Shown: piece by piece, positions 17,926-27,916 of the stretch | Position numbering within the stretch: position 1 is the stretch's first letter | How the letters are laid out: each line of letters begins with the position of its first letter | Position numbers and translations under genes: made by a program | The notes under the pieces: generated by a model | The model's input: the letters and a program-made list of their open reading frames with translations, nothing else | Databases searched by the model: none | Told to the model about the DNA's origin: nothing | Source: Ornithinimicrobium sediminis | GTDB taxonomy: Bacteria; Actinomycetota; Actinomycetes; Actinomycetales; Dermatophilaceae | DNA length: 50,847 bases | Reading direction: 5' to 3' | Assembly: GCF_021272345.1 (NCBI RefSeq) | Contig: NZ_JAJSDQ010000012.1 | Span: forward strand, 1-50,847

Positions 17926-18703
17926 TGTCTGGGCTGGCGGCCGGCAGGCGCCGGCTGCTCCAGGCGTAGGCGGTCCGGTAGCCCAGGCGGCGGTAGAGGC
18001 GTCGGGCCGAAGCGTTGTCGGAGTACATCCCCAGCGTGGAGACACCGCTGTCCGTCAGGGCCAGGCGCGTGAGCCCGGCGGAGACCGCCGCTCCCAGCCC
18101 GGCACCGCGCAAGGGCGTCGCCACGACGATCCCCGCCAGGTGCGGGGCGCCGGACGCGAGCCGCTGCAGCCCGCCGGCGGCGACGAGCGCTCCGCGCGCG
18201 TCACGGACCCCGAGCCAGTGCAGTGTCGTCCCGCTGCCCGGGTCGCCCTCGCCACGAGGGCTGTGCGCCCGCGAGAGCCCCTCCAGCTCACGGGCATGCA
18301 GGTCGTCGTCCAGTGGAACGAGGCGCTCCTCGCCGGGCACAGGCTGGGGTGGCTCGGTCGTCCACATCCACTCCCAGTCCCCTCCCGGACCGAGCTCGAA
18401 CAGCCGTGGCAGCAGTGCTGCATACGGTTGCGGGACGGTCAGCGACCGGACTCCCCGCTCGCACAGGTGGCCCTCGTCGCGCAGCGCCACGAGCAGGTTC
18501 GCGACGTCGTGGACGCCGCCACCGGACAGGGGCAGGACGACGAAGCCGTGCCGCCACCCGTGGCGCTCGACGGCGACGGCGCGGGTGCCCAGCAGGGCTG
18601 TCGTCGGGAGAGGGTCGGGGATGCCGAGCCGGACATAGGGGTCCTCTCCGGTGAGGTCGAGCAGCTCGGCGTGGCTGGGGACCGGACGTAACGCACCGGT
18701 CAT
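17903..18703 (-). CDS. GNAT family N-acetyltransferase
   Basis: Encodes 266 residues on the minus strand. The C-terminal third is a GNAT domain of FR47 type: HLAGIVVATPLRGAGLGAAV carries the acetyl-CoA loop (RGAGLGA), followed by MYSDNASARRLYRRLGYRT. The N-terminal half, residues 1-130, resembles the non-catalytic lobe of two-domain GNATs. The acceptor is unknown. It overlaps the upstream MMPL transporter gene by ATGA, so the two are co-transcribed, and it converges on the YbdK-type gene with a 23-base overlap of coding ends. Confidence 0.85.
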   Translation of the reverse strand: MTGALRPVPSHAELLDLTGEDPYVRLGIPDPLPTTALLGTRAVAVERHGWRHGFVVLPLSGGGVHDVANLLVALRDEGHLCERGVRSLTVPQPYAALLPRLFELGPGGDWEWMWTTEPPQPVPGEERLVPLDDDLHARELEGLSRAHSPRGEGDPGSGTTLHWLGVRDARGALVAAGGLQRLASGAPHLAGIVVATPLRGAGLGAAVSAGLTRLALTDSGVSTLGMYSDNASARRLYRRLGYRTAYAWSSRRLPAASPDITRPHRR

Positions 18704-21006
18704 CGCGGAACGGGCGGGGCGTGCTCGGTGATGCCGAAGCGTCTGTGCACCGGCGTGAGCCACGACGGCGCCCACCAGTTCCACCGCCCCAGCATCGTCA
18801 TCGTTGCCGGCACGACCACCATGCGCACGATGGTCGCGTCGATGGCCACGGCGACCGCCAGGGCGAAGCCGGTCTGCTTGATGACGAGCATCTGCCCGGC
18901 TGCGAACCCGGCGAAGACGATGACCATGATCAGGGCGGCGGAGGTGATGATGCGCCCGGAGCGCTGCAGCCCCAGGCGCACGGCCGTGTCGTCGTCCACA
19001 CCCTGCTCGTGCAGCTCGATGATCCGCGAGAGCAGGAAGACCTCGTAGTCCATGGACAGACCGAAGCCGAAGGCCAGCACGAGCAGGGGGATGACCGACT
19101 CGATCGCCCCGACGGACTCGAAGCGCAGCAGTGACTCCAGGTGCCCTTGTTGGAAGACCCAGACGAGGATGCCCAGGCTCGCGCCGAGGGAGACGATGTT
19201 GAGCAGCAGGGCCTTGACCGGGATCACGACGGACCCGGTGAGCAGGAAGAGCAGGACGAAGGTCGCCCCGATGATCCACAGCGCGGCCCAGGGGGCGCCG
19301 GCACGCACGGCGTCGGTGAAGTCGGCCAGTCCGGATGCCTGCCCGGTCACCCAGGTGGGGAAGGGAGTCTGCAGGTCGCGCAGGATGCGGGTCACCTCAC
19401 GGGCCGCGTCGTCCTGGGGTCCTCCCTCGGTGCGGACGACCACGGTGACGAGGTCCTGCCCGGGCCGGGCCTCGTCGCTCACCCCCGGCGGTGGTGGCCC
19501 GACGACCTCGGGCGGCGCGACGAGCTCGACGCCGGGAAGGCCCGCGACCTCATCCTCCGCCCAGGCCTGCACCTCGTCGGGGGGCGCCTGGGCGACCACC
19601 GTGACAGCCGGGAAGGCGAGCGCCGGGAAGTCCTCGTCGAGGGTCTCGAAGAAGACCCGCTGCTCCGCGCCAGGAGGCAGCAGCTCGGCGCCGGAGCTGG
19701 TCAGCCGCATCTCCAGCGCCGGGGTGGCCGCGCCGAGAAGGAGTGTCACCGCGACGGCCGTGGTCACGGCCGGGCGTCGCTGCACGACGCGGGCGAGCCG
19801 GCTGAACCACCCGTCGTCGGGTGCGACCTCCGCCCCGCGGCGCTTGCCGAGACGGCGCGCTCCCACGGCGCACAGCGCCGGCACGAGGGTCAGTGCCACC
19901 AGCAGGGCCACCATGACGACCGAGACGCCTGCGGCCCCGATCGCACGCATGATGGGCGCGTCGAACACGACCAGGCCCGACAGCGAGATGCCGACGATGA
20001 GAGCGGAGAAGAGGACCGTGCGCCCGGCGCTGGCCACGGCACCGACCACGGCCCACTCCACCTGCTCGTCCGTGAGGTCTCGGTGCGCGGTGTCCGGGGC
20101 CTGCAGACGCACCTCCTCCCGGAACCGGCTCACCAGCAGTAGTCCGTAGTCGATGCACAGCGCCAGCCCCATCACCGTGACGATGTTGACGACCGTGGCG
20201 TCGAGGTCGATGACGAACGAGAACCCGAAGAGGATGGCCAGGGCACCGCCGATGGAGGCGATCGCTCCCGCGATGGGCATCCCGGCGGCGACGAAGCCGC
20301 CGAAGACGACGACCATGACGAGCAGGGAGATGGGGATCGCGACCGCCTCGCCGGTGATCAGGTCGCGTTCGATCTGATGGACGATGTCCTCGAACAGCAG
20401 CGGGCCACCGCCCACGGTCAGCGCGTCGGCGAACGGCGCGAGCGCCTCCGCGCCGAGCGAGTCCAGCAGGGCGGCCGTCTCCGTCTCCTGCTCGGAGGTG
20501 GCCTCGGCCTCCAGGGTGGCGACCACGACGAAGGAGCCCGCCTCCGGGTCCTGGTCGGCGACCAGGGCGTAGGCCGCCGGCTCCTGCGGCCATCCGGGCG
20601 TGGTCATCGGGGAGCTCGCCTCGGCCACCGCAGGGTCGTCGGCCAGCTCCTCGACCAGGCCGGTGACCGCGTCCGTCAGCCCGGGGTCGAGCAGGTCCTC
20701 CACCCCGTCCGCGCGGAGCATGAGCACGGCTCCTTCGTCGTCCGACGTGGTGACGAGGTCACGACCGATGCTGGACTCGCCGGGCGCGATGACCTCGCCG
20801 TTCGAGAGCCGGTCGAAGAGCCCCTGGGTGCCGACGAGGCCCAGGCTGACGAGGAAGCTGACGACGGTGACGACGACCCAGAAGACGATGAACCACCAGG
20901 GACGCCGGGCGGTGAGCCGGCCCAGCCCGGCGAGCAGTGGAAGGGTCGCGGGGCGGTGCCGGCCCGGTGACGAGTGTCGTCCGGCGTCCGACGGCGCCGG
21001 CAGCAT
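18700..21006 (-). CDS. MMPL-family RND transporter
   Basis: Encodes 768 residues from the ATG at 21006. Architecture: one helix at about 40-62 ([19 protein letters not shown]), a periplasmic domain, a bundle of five helices, a long loop with a second periplasmic domain, then the C-terminal bundle. Both halves keep the proton-relay Asp-Tyr pairs known from MmpL3: Asp286-Tyr287 in LCIDYGLL and Asp653-Tyr654 in SMDYEVFL. It is probably a proton-driven lipid or drug exporter. The linked GNAT gene may modify its substrate, but that is inference. No TetR or MarR regulator lies beside it. Only 30 bases separate it from the divergent rarA. Confidence 0.93.
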   Translation of the reverse strand: MLPAPSDAGRHSSPGRHRPATLPLLAGLGRLTARRPWWFIVFWVVVTVVSFLVSLGLVGTQGLFDRLSNGEVIAPGESSIGRDLVTTSDDEGAVLMLRADGVEDLLDPGLTDAVTGLVEELADDPAVAEASSPMTTPGWPQEPAAYALVADQDPEAGSFVVVATLEAEATSEQETETAALLDSLGAEALAPFADALTVGGGPLLFEDIVHQIERDLITGEAVAIPISLLVMVVVFGGFVAAGMPIAGAIASIGGALAILFGFSFVIDLDATVVNIVTVMGLALCIDYGLLLVSRFREEVRLQAPDTAHRDLTDEQVEWAVVGAVASAGRTVLFSALIVGISLSGLVVFDAPIMRAIGAAGVSVVMVALLVALTLVPALCAVGARRLGKRRGAEVAPDDGWFSRLARVVQRRPAVTTAVAVTLLLGAATPALEMRLTSSGAELLPPGAEQRVFFETLDEDFPALAFPAVTVVAQAPPDEVQAWAEDEVAGLPGVELVAPPEVVGPPPPGVSDEARPGQDLVTVVVRTEGGPQDDAAREVTRILRDLQTPFPTWVTGQASGLADFTDAVRAGAPWAALWIIGATFVLLFLLTGSVVIPVKALLLNIVSLGASLGILVWVFQQGHLESLLRFESVGAIESVIPLLVLAFGFGLSMDYEVFLLSRIIELHEQGVDDDTAVRLGLQRSGRIITSAALIMVIVFAGFAAGQMLVIKQTGFALAVAVAIDATIVRMVVVPATMTMLGRWNWWAPSWLTPVHRRFGITEHAPPVPR

Positions 21007-21023
21007 CGCGGTGTCCACCGGGT

Positions 21024-21029
21024 TAGCCT
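21024..21029 (+). promoter_or_regulatory. Candidate leaderless -10 element TAGCCT for rarA
   Basis: TAGCCT ends seven bases before the GTG at 21037. It lies inside the 30-base gap between the divergent rarA and MMPL genes, so any MMPL promoter must overlap it or sit inside rarA. Confidence 0.5.
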
Positions 21030-21036
21030 GCCAGGT

Positions 21037-22446
21037 GTGCCGGTGCCAGACGACCTCGACCTCTTCAGCGGTGACCCCGGGACGTCCGCGGGGCACGACC
21101 TGCCGTTGGCGGCCCGGATGCGGCCACGGAGCCTGGAGGAGGTGCGTGGACAGCAGGAGGCGCTGCGGCCGGGGAGCCCGCTGCGGCGGCTGATCGAGGG
21201 GCACCGCGGCAGCGCGGGGGCGCTGTCGGCGATCCTGTGGGGCCCGCCGGGCACCGGCAAGACGACGCTGGCCCATCTCGTGGCCCGGGCCTCCGAGCGC
21301 ACCTTCGTCGAGCTGTCCGCGGTGACGGCCGGTGTCAAGGACGTGCGCGCCGTGATGGAGCAGGCCCGGCGCGAGCGCGACCTCTACGGACGACAGACCG
21401 TCCTCTTCCTGGACGAGATCCACCGGTTCAGCAAGGCCCAGCAGGACGCGCTGCTGCCGGGCGTGGAGAACCGGCTCGTGGTGCTCGTCGCCGCGACGAC
21501 GGAGAACCCCTCGTTCAGCATCATCGCCCCGCTGCTCTCCCGCTCGATGCTGGTCACCCTGCATCCGCTCACCGACGAGGAGGTGGGCGAGCTGGTGGAC
21601 CAGGCGCTGGTCGAGGAGCGCGGCCTCGCCGGCGGCTTCACCCTGGAGCCCGCCGCACGGGAGCACGTCGTCCGCATCGCCGGGGGTGACGCCCGCCGCG
21701 CCCTCACTACCCTCGAGGCAGCCGCCGGGGTGGCTCTCGACGCGGTGGCACCAGGCGGGGAGGCGGAGCGCGAGGGCGTGCCGGTGCGGATCACGCTGGC
21801 AGCGGCGGAACAGGCCGTGGACCATGCCGCGGTGCGCTACGACCGTGCCGGGGACCAGCACTACGACGTGGCCAGCGCGTTCATCAAGTCGATGCGTGGC
21901 AGCGACGTCGACGCAGCGCTGCACTACCTCGCCCGCCAGCTGGAGGCCGGGGAGGACGCGCGCTTCATCGCCCGGCGGGTCGTGATCGCCGCGAGCGAGG
22001 ACGTCGGCATGGCCGACCCGACTGCACTGCAGACCGCCGTCGCCGCGCTGCACGCCGTCGCTCAGATCGGGATGCCCGAGGCCCGGATCATCCTGGCGCA
22101 GGCGGTGGTGCACGTCAGCCTGGCCCCGAAGTCCAACGCCGCCTACTCCGGGATCAACGCTGCTGTCGCCGACGTGCGCACAGGACGCGGAGGTCCGGTC
22201 CCTCCGCCGCTGCGGGGCACGGGATATGCGGGTGCCGCTCGCCTCGGGCACGGCGACGGCTACCGCTACAGCCACGACGAGCCGGCCGGGGTGGGTCCAC
22301 AGCAGTACCTGCCGGACGACCTGGCGGACGCTGCCTACTACCGTCCGACCGACCGCGGGTGGGAGGAGCGCCTCGGCCCGCGCTGGGAGCAGCTGCGGCG
22401 CACCATCCGGGGTCAGGGCGGCGGAGGAGAGGAGCCCCGGGGATAG
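21037..22446 (+). CDS. rarA: Replication-associated recombination protein RarA (MgsA)
   Basis: Encodes 469 residues, an AAA+ clamp-loader-like ATPase acting at stalled forks. It starts [11 protein letters not shown]. Walker A is [10 protein letters not shown] (68-77), Walker [10 protein letters not shown], sensor 1 [10 protein letters not shown], and the arginine-finger region is PLLSRSMLV. The C-terminal tetramerisation part includes [12 protein letters not shown]-like [13 protein letters not shown] and [10 protein letters not shown]. The GTG at 21037 is chosen because it is preceded by TAGCCT; an upstream in-frame start would run into the MMPL gene. The stop is TAG within TAGAGT before alaS. 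Rv2559 precedes alaS similarly in M. tuberculosis. Confidence 0.95.
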   Translation: MPVPDDLDLFSGDPGTSAGHDLPLAARMRPRSLEEVRGQQEALRPGSPLRRLIEGHRGSAGALSAILWGPPGTGKTTLAHLVARASERTFVELSAVTAGVKDVRAVMEQARRERDLYGRQTVLFLDEIHRFSKAQQDALLPGVENRLVVLVAATTENPSFSIIAPLLSRSMLVTLHPLTDEEVGELVDQALVEERGLAGGFTLEPAAREHVVRIAGGDARRALTTLEAAAGVALDAVAPGGEAEREGVPVRITLAAAEQAVDHAAVRYDRAGDQHYDVASAFIKSMRGSDVDAALHYLARQLEAGEDARFIARRVVIAASEDVGMADPTALQTAVAALHAVAQIGMPEARIILAQAVVHVSLAPKSNAAYSGINAAVADVRTGRGGPVPPPLRGTGYAGAARLGHGDGYRYSHDEPAGVGPQQYLPDDLADAAYYRPTDRGWEERLGPRWEQLRRTIRGQGGGGEEPRG

Positions 22447-22449
22447 AGT
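22444..22449 (+). promoter_or_regulatory. Candidate -10 element TAGAGT for alaS
   Basis: TAGAGT contains the rarA stop codon. The expected transcript start near 22456 leaves a leader of about 25 bases with GATGAGGAG at 22471-22479, two bases before the ATG. No T-box or other long leader is present. Confidence 0.45.
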
Positions 22450-22481
22450 GCCCTTCGCACTGGTAACCAGGATGAGGAGCT

Positions 22482-25163
22482 ATGGAATCCGCTGAGATCC
22501 GCCGTCGATGGCTGTCCTTCTTCGAAGCAGCAGGTCACACGGTGGTGCCGAGCGCGCCGCTCGTGCACGACGACCCCACCCTGCTGTTCGTCAACGCCGG
22601 GATGGTGCCGTTCAAGCCCTACTTCCTGGGCCAGCAGAGCGCCCCCTGGCCCCGGGCCACATCGGTGCAGAAGTGTGTGCGGACCCTCGACATCGAGGAG
22701 GTGGGCAAGACCACACGACACGGCACGTTCTTCCAGATGGCCGGCAACTTCTCCTTCGGTGACTACTTCAAGGAGGGCGCCATCCAGCTGGCCTGGGAGC
22801 TGGTGACCCGGCCTCAGGACCAGGGTGGCTACGGCTTCCCCGAGCGTGACCTCTACGCCAGCGTCTACCACGAGGACCAGGAGGCGATCGACCTCTGGCG
22901 GCGGGTGGCCGGGCTGCCGGACGACCGCATCGTGCGGCTGGGCAAGAAGGACAACTACTGGAGCATGGGCGTGCCGGGCCCGGGTGGGCCGTGCTCGGAG
23001 ATCCTCATCGACCGGGGCCCCGAGTTCGGTGCCGAGCGTGACTGGGACGCCGGTGACCGCTACCTGGAGTTCTGGAACCTCGTCTTCATGCAGGACGAGC
23101 TGTCCGCGGTGCGCTCCAAGGAGGACTTCGACGTCGCGGGTCCGCTGCCCAGCAAGAACATCGACACCGGGCTGGGGCTGGAGCGGGTGGCCTACCTGCT
23201 GCAGGGGGTCGACAACATGTACGAGATCGACGAGGTCTACCCGGTCATCGCCGCCGCGGAGGAGCTGTCCGGGCGCCGCTACGGAGCCGACCCGGCCGAC
23301 GACGTGCGGTTCCGGGTGGTCGCCGACCACGTGCGCTCCGGGCTCATGCTCATCGGTGACGGTGTCAGCCCGGGCAACGAGGGTGGCGGCTACGTGCTGC
23401 GACGTCTGCTCCGACGTGCGGTCCGCTCCATGCGCCTGCTGGGGGTGCAGGACCCCTCGCTGCCCACGCTGCTGCCGATCAGCAAGGACCTCATGAAGGC
23501 CTCCTACCCCGAGCTGGAGACCGACTTCGGGCGGATCAGCCAGCTCGCCTACGGGGAGGAGGAGGCGTTCTCGCGCACCCTGTCCAGCGGCACCACGATC
23601 CTGGACACCGCGGTGGCCAAGGTGAAGGCAGGCGGGAGCGGGACGCTCGGTGGTGCGGAGGCCTTCCAGCTGCACGACACCTACGGGTTCCCCATCGACC
23701 TGACCCTGGAGATGGCAGCCGAGCAGGGCGTCGAGGTCGACGAGCCGGGGTTCCGCCGGCTGATGGCCGAGCAGCGGGACCGGGCCAAGGCCGACGCACG
23801 GGCCAAGAAGTCCGGCCACGGTGACACCACCGCATACCGCAGCGTCGCCGACGCCCTGGGCCGCAGCGTGGAGTTCACCGGTTACGACGAGGTGACCTCC
23901 GAGGCCCGCGTCGCCGGGCTGCTCGTCGACGGTGCAGTGGTGCAGCAGGCTCACGCGGGCCAGGAGGTCGAGGTCGTCCTCGACCGCACCCCGTTCTACG
24001 CCGAGGGCGGTGGCCAGCTCGCCGACGGCGGGCTGATCCGCCTCGACAGCGGAGCGGTGGTGCGGGTCCACGACGTCCAGTCGCCCATGGGCGGCCTCAT
24101 CGTGCACAAGGCGACGGTGGTCTCCGGTGAGGTCGCCCTGGGGGAGCAGGCCCACAGCGAGGTCGACATCGCACGGCGGCGCTCCATCTCGCGAGCACAC
24201 ACCGCCACGCACATGGTGCACAAGGCGATCCGCGAGGCCCTCGGCGACACGGCGACACAGGCGGGCTCGGAGAACGCGCCGGGGCGCTTCCGCTTCGACT
24301 TCACCGCGCAGTCCGCGCTTCCGGGCTCGGTGCTGCACGACGTCGAGGCCAGGGTGAACGCGCTGCTCATGGACGACCTGCCGGTCCGTGCCGAGGTGAT
24401 GACCCAGGCGCAGGCTCGCGAGGCCGGCGCAATGGCGCTGTTCGGGGAGAAGTACGGCGACCAGGTGCGGGTGGTCTCCGTCGGTGACTGGGCACGCGAG
24501 CTCTGTGGTGGCACCCACGCCCAACGCTCCGGTCAGCTCGGCCTGGTCAAGCTGCTGGGGGAGGCCTCCATCGGCTCGGGTGTCCGGCGCGTGGAGGCGC
24601 TCGTGGGCACCGACGCCTACGACTTCCTCGCTCGTGAGCACGCCGTCGTGGGTCAGCTCACCGAGGTGCTCAAGGTGCGCCCCGAGGAGCTGCCCGAGCG
24701 CGTGCACGGCATCCTCGCCCGGCTCAGGGACGCCGAGAAGGAGATCGCGGCTGCCCGCCAGCAGCAGGTGCTGGCCGCCGCAGGCACGCTCGTGGAGCAG
24801 GCCCGCGACGTCTACGGCGTGACCTACCTCGGCCACGACGCGGGCGAGGGTGTCGGTGGTGACGACCTGCGCCGTCTCGTGACCGACCTGCGTGGACGGC
24901 TCGGCCAGGACCGGCCCAGCGTCGTGGCCCTCACCGGGACCGCGAAGGGGCGGCCGGTCGTGGTGGTCGCCACCAACGACCAGGCCCGTCAGTGGGGTGT
25001 CAAGGCCGGTGCGCTGGTCAAGGTCGCCGCGCAGGTCCTCGGCGGCGGGGGTGGTGGCAAGGACGACCTGGCGCAGGGCGGCGGCACGGATGCGTCGCAG
25101 ACGTCGGCGGCGCTCCGGCGCATCGAGCACGCCGTCGGCGAGCAGGTGACCCAGGGACGATGA
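22482..25163 (+). CDS. alaS: Alanyl-tRNA synthetase
   Basis: Encodes 893 residues. The class II catalytic domain begins with [18 protein letters not shown] and contains [15 protein letters not shown] and [17 protein letters not shown]. The editing domain holds the zinc ligands His573 and His577 (HTATH) and Cys675 and His679 (CGGTH), as in the family. The C-Ala domain ends with a Gly-rich [14 protein letters not shown] stretch. Full length and all core motifs are present. The stop sits eight bases before ruvX, as in Rv2555c-Rv2554c. Confidence 0.97.
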   Translation: MESAEIRRRWLSFFEAAGHTVVPSAPLVHDDPTLLFVNAGMVPFKPYFLGQQSAPWPRATSVQKCVRTLDIEEVGKTTRHGTFFQMAGNFSFGDYFKEGAIQLAWELVTRPQDQGGYGFPERDLYASVYHEDQEAIDLWRRVAGLPDDRIVRLGKKDNYWSMGVPGPGGPCSEILIDRGPEFGAERDWDAGDRYLEFWNLVFMQDELSAVRSKEDFDVAGPLPSKNIDTGLGLERVAYLLQGVDNMYEIDEVYPVIAAAEELSGRRYGADPADDVRFRVVADHVRSGLMLIGDGVSPGNEGGGYVLRRLLRRAVRSMRLLGVQDPSLPTLLPISKDLMKASYPELETDFGRISQLAYGEEEAFSRTLSSGTTILDTAVAKVKAGGSGTLGGAEAFQLHDTYGFPIDLTLEMAAEQGVEVDEPGFRRLMAEQRDRAKADARAKKSGHGDTTAYRSVADALGRSVEFTGYDEVTSEARVAGLLVDGAVVQQAHAGQEVEVVLDRTPFYAEGGGQLADGGLIRLDSGAVVRVHDVQSPMGGLIVHKATVVSGEVALGEQAHSEVDIARRRSISRAHTATHMVHKAIREALGDTATQAGSENAPGRFRFDFTAQSALPGSVLHDVEARVNALLMDDLPVRAEVMTQAQAREAGAMALFGEKYGDQVRVVSVGDWARELCGGTHAQRSGQLGLVKLLGEASIGSGVRRVEALVGTDAYDFLAREHAVVGQLTEVLKVRPEELPERVHGILARLRDAEKEIAAARQQQVLAAAGTLVEQARDVYGVTYLGHDAGEGVGGDDLRRLVTDLRGRLGQDRPSVVALTGTAKGRPVVVVATNDQARQWGVKAGALVKVAAQVLGGGGGGKDDLAQGGGTDASQTSAALRRIEHAVGEQVTQGR

Positions 25164-25170
25164 GGCGCGG

Positions 25171-25695
25171 ATGACGGGGACGGCACGCCACGGGGTCCGC
25201 CTCGGCGTCGACGTCGGAGAGGTCCGGGTCGGGCTGGCAGTGAGCGACCCGGCCGGGATGCTCGCGCTCCCGGTGGCGACCCTGGTCCGAGACGCGAAGG
25301 ACGGTCAGGACCTCGAGGCCATCGTCCGAGAGGTCCTCGACCGCAGCGCCATCGAGGTGGTGGTCGGGCTGCCCCGAAGCCTCTCCGGGGCAGAGGGTGT
25401 CGCTGCCCAGCGTGCCCGCAGTTACGCTAGGGACCTGCACGGGCGGCTCTCCGGTGTCCCCGTGCGCTTGTGGGACGAGCGTCTGACGACGGTCGACGCC
25501 CACCGCGCACTCCGCGAGAGCGGGGTGGCGGGCCGCCGCCAGCGGCAGTCCGTCGACCAGGCCGCGGCCGTGCTCATCCTGCAGTCCGCCCTGGACGCCG
25601 AGCGAGCCACCGGTCGTCCACCTGGACAGTCCGTCGGGGGACGCAAACCCCGGGCCACGCGGCCCGGTCGACCAGACGAAGGACGGCAGGCATGA
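25171..25695 (+). CDS. ruvX: RuvX/YqgF pre-16S rRNA nuclease
   Basis: Encodes 174 residues with an RNase H-like fold. LGVDVGEVRVGLAVSDP carries the first catalytic Asp, VVGLPRSLSG the Glu-equivalent region, and WDERLTTVDAHR plus SVDQAAAVLIL the remaining acidic residues. The family matures the 5' end of 16S rRNA; YqgF and Holliday-junction resolvase names persist. The C-terminal 35 residues are a basic tail. It lies between alaS and mltG as in M. tuberculosis, and its TGA overlaps the mltG ATG. Confidence 0.93.
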   Translation: MTGTARHGVRLGVDVGEVRVGLAVSDPAGMLALPVATLVRDAKDGQDLEAIVREVLDRSAIEVVVGLPRSLSGAEGVAAQRARSYARDLHGRLSGVPVRLWDERLTTVDAHRALRESGVAGRRQRQSVDQAAAVLILQSALDAERATGRPPGQSVGGRKPRATRPGRPDEGRQA

Positions 25696-27089
25696 GTCCA
25701 TCCGAGGACACCCCTGAGTTCACGAGCCGGCGGGACTACCGCTCCCGGCAGGCGCGGGGGCGCGCACGGTCGCGCCCCGAGGCCTCCTCCTCGGCGACCC
25801 CGGGCACCTCGCACGACGACGTCCACGACGAGCATCACGACGACGTCCACTACGACGACGTCCACTACGACGACGCGCATCACGACGACGTCCACTACGA
25901 CGACGCGCATCACGACGACGTCCACTACGACGACGCGCATCACGACGACGTCCACTACGACGACGACCACCACTACGACACGCACGAGATCCTGGGCGCG
26001 CACGCCGAGCCCGCCCATCGGGAGCGGCGGGCCCGGCGCAGCCCCGTCGTGCGCTGGACCGCCATCCTGGCCGCCCTGGCGGTGGTGGTCGTCGGAGGCT
26101 ACCTGGCCGTGCAGGCCGTGAGCGGGCTGATCCCCAGCTTCAGCTTGGGGTCGGACACCGCGGAGGACTACGCCGGGCCCGGGTCCGGCGAGGTCACGGT
26201 GCAGGTGCCCGAGGGTGCCGGTGGCGGCCAGATCGGCCAGATCCTCGCCGAGGCCGACGTCGTCGCCTCCGCGGCGGCCTTCAGCAACGTCGCCGTCGCC
26301 GACCCGAGGGCCAACAGCCTTCAGCCGGGCACCTACTCGATGCTCCAGCAGATGAGTGCGGCGGACGCGCTGGAGCGCATGCTCGACCCCGCCAACCGGG
26401 TGGTCTCAGGGGTCACCGTCCGGGAGGGCCTGTGGAAGGACGAGGTCTTCGACCTGCTTGCCGAGGCCACCGAGACCGACCGCGACGACTACGAGGACGT
26501 CGACGCCTCGGACCTCGACCTGCCCGAGGCTGCGGGCGACAACATGGAGGGCTACCTCTTCCCCGACACCTACCAGTTCCCGCCGGACGCGACGGCCGAG
26601 CAGCAGCTGCAGGCGATGGTCGACCTCGGCACGCAGAGGTTCGCCGAGGTGGGGCTCGAGGACGAGGAGATGGAGGAGGTCGTCATCAAGGCGAGCCTCA
26701 TCCAGGCGGAGGCCGCCTTCGCCGACGACCTGCCCAAGGTCGCCCAGGTGATCGAGAACCGTCTGGAGGAGGGGATGCCGCTGGGCTTCGACTCGACCAT
26801 CCACTTCATGTTCCAGGAGCGCGGGCGGGCGGGCACGACGGACGCGCAGCGTGGCACCGAGGACCCGTACAACACCTACCTCAACACGGGTCTGCCGCCG
26901 GGTCCGGTCAACAGCCCGGGTCTCGACGCGATCGAGGCTGCGATGAACCCCGAGGAGGGCCCGTGGCTCTACTTCGCCACCGTCGACCCCACGACGGGTG
27001 AGACCAACTTCGCGGAGACCTTCGAGGAGCACCAGGAGAACGTCAGGCTGTTCAACCAGTGGTGCCGTGACAACCCGGACGACTGCTGA
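25692..27089 (+). CDS. mltG: Endolytic murein transglycosylase MltG with His/Asp-rich repeat tail
   Basis: Encodes 465 residues from the ATG overlapping the ruvX stop. Residues 1-118 are cytoplasmic and include about 50 residues of His/Asp/Tyr repeats (VHYDDAHHDD units, residues 57-91). One membrane helix spans about 119-141. The outer part has a LysM-like subdomain and the YceG/MltG catalytic domain, with VIKASLIQAEAAFADD holding the presumed catalytic Glu, then VAQVIENRL, NTYLNTGLPPGPVNSPG and YFATVDPTTGETNF. The enzyme cleaves nascent glycan strands to set their length. The repeat tail is not part of the family core. It ends 23 bases inside aroE. Confidence 0.93.
   Translation: MSPSEDTPEFTSRRDYRSRQARGRARSRPEASSSATPGTSHDDVHDEHHDDVHYDDVHYDDAHHDDVHYDDAHHDDVHYDDAHHDDVHYDDDHHYDTHEILGAHAEPAHRERRARRSPVVRWTAILAALAVVVVGGYLAVQAVSGLIPSFSLGSDTAEDYAGPGSGEVTVQVPEGAGGGQIGQILAEADVVASAAAFSNVAVADPRANSLQPGTYSMLQQMSAADALERMLDPANRVVSGVTVREGLWKDEVFDLLAEATETDRDDYEDVDASDLDLPEAAGDNMEGYLFPDTYQFPPDATAEQQLQAMVDLGTQRFAEVGLEDEEMEEVVIKASLIQAEAAFADDLPKVAQVIENRLEEGMPLGFDSTIHFMFQERGRAGTTDAQRGTEDPYNTYLNTGLPPGPVNSPGLDAIEAAMNPEEGPWLYFATVDPTTGETNFAETFEEHQENVRLFNQWCRDNPDDC
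25832..25965 (+). repeat. In-frame 30-bp tandem repeat in mltG
   Basis: Three perfect consecutive 30-bp copies run 25861-25890, 25891-25920 and 25921-25950. A 15-bp half copy precedes (25846-25860) and another follows (25951-25965), with a related stretch from 25832. Ten codons per unit keep the frame, giving VHYDDAHHDD. Perfect identity, even at third positions, indicates recent expansion by slippage or unequal recombination. Confidence 0.95.
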
Positions 27090-27909
27090 GGCCGAGCACC
27101 GGCGCGCCGGCGTGGTCGGGTCCCCGGTCGACCACTCCCTCTCGCCGGTGCTGCACCGTGCCGCCTACCAGGCGCTGGGCCTGCGAGGCTGGACCTACGA
27201 GCGGGCCGAGGTGCGGGCGGGTGAGCTGACGGCATACGTGTCCACCCGCTCCCGCGACTGGGTCGGGCTGTCGGTCACCATGCCCGGCAAGGAGGAGGCG
27301 CTCGCGCTCGCGGACGAGGCGGGGGAGGAGGCCGAGCTCGTCGGTGCCGCCAACACCCTGCTGCGCACCGAGGGCGGATGGCGCGCCGAGAACACGGACG
27401 TGGTGGGGCTCGAGACGGCGCTGCGCGAGGCCGGAGCCCCCATTGGAGTCCCTGCGCTGGTCGTGGGGTCGGGAGCCACCGCCCGCTCTGCGCTGGTCGC
27501 CCTCGGCCGGCTGGGAGCGACCGAGGTGACCCTGCAGGTGCGAGCGCGCGCACGGGAGGAGACCCTGCGGCTGGGGTCGGTGCTGGGGATGTCCCTGCGG
27601 GTCGTCACGGATGGCGAGGGGATCGGCCAGGAGCCGCGACAGGGTGTCCTCGTGAGCACGGTGCCGCCGGGAGGCCGGACGTCCGCGCTGCCGGACCGGG
27701 ACCTGTCCGGGGTGGTCGCGCTGGACGTCCGCTACGATCCGTGGCCCACGGCGTGGGCCACCGGCCTGGCGGCGCGCGGCGCCCATGTGGTGGACGGCCT
27801 GACGATGCTGCTGCACCAGGCAGCCCGGCAGGTCGAGCTGATGACCGGACGAGCCGCGCCGCTGGAGCAGATGCGCCGGGCGCTCGAGCACAGGGGGAGG
27901 GACACGTGA
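27067..27909 (+). CDS. aroE: Shikimate dehydrogenase
   Basis: Encodes 280 residues from a GTG 23 bases inside mltG. The substrate domain has SPVDHSLSPVLHRAAY; the catalytic Lys75 is in LSVTMPGKEEA and Asp111 in ENTDVVG, both as in AroE. The nucleotide loop is GSGATARSALVAL. The C-terminus has VDGLTMLLHQAARQVELMTG. It reduces 3-dehydroshikimate with NADPH. The deep start is chosen to keep residues before GVVGSP; a later GTG at 27112 would leave almost none. A prepilin peptidase follows, as in Rv2552c-Rv2551c. Confidence 0.93.
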   Translation: MTTRTTAEAEHRRAGVVGSPVDHSLSPVLHRAAYQALGLRGWTYERAEVRAGELTAYVSTRSRDWVGLSVTMPGKEEALALADEAGEEAELVGAANTLLRTEGGWRAENTDVVGLETALREAGAPIGVPALVVGSGATARSALVALGRLGATEVTLQVRARAREETLRLGSVLGMSLRVVTDGEGIGQEPRQGVLVSTVPPGGRTSALPDRDLSGVVALDVRYDPWPTAWATGLAARGAHVVDGLTMLLHQAARQVELMTGRAAPLEQMRRALEHRGRDT

Positions 27910-27916
27910 TCCGAGG

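Noticed and set aside
22447-22481. T-box leader before alaS
   Set aside because: The leader is about 25-35 bases, far too short for specifier and antiterminator stems.
25832-25965. CRISPR array
   Set aside because: The 30-bp units are directly tandem without spacers and stay in frame in a coding gene.
25422-26018. Minus-strand frame giving Val/Asp repeats
   Set aside because: It is only the complement of the His/Asp repeat in mltG.
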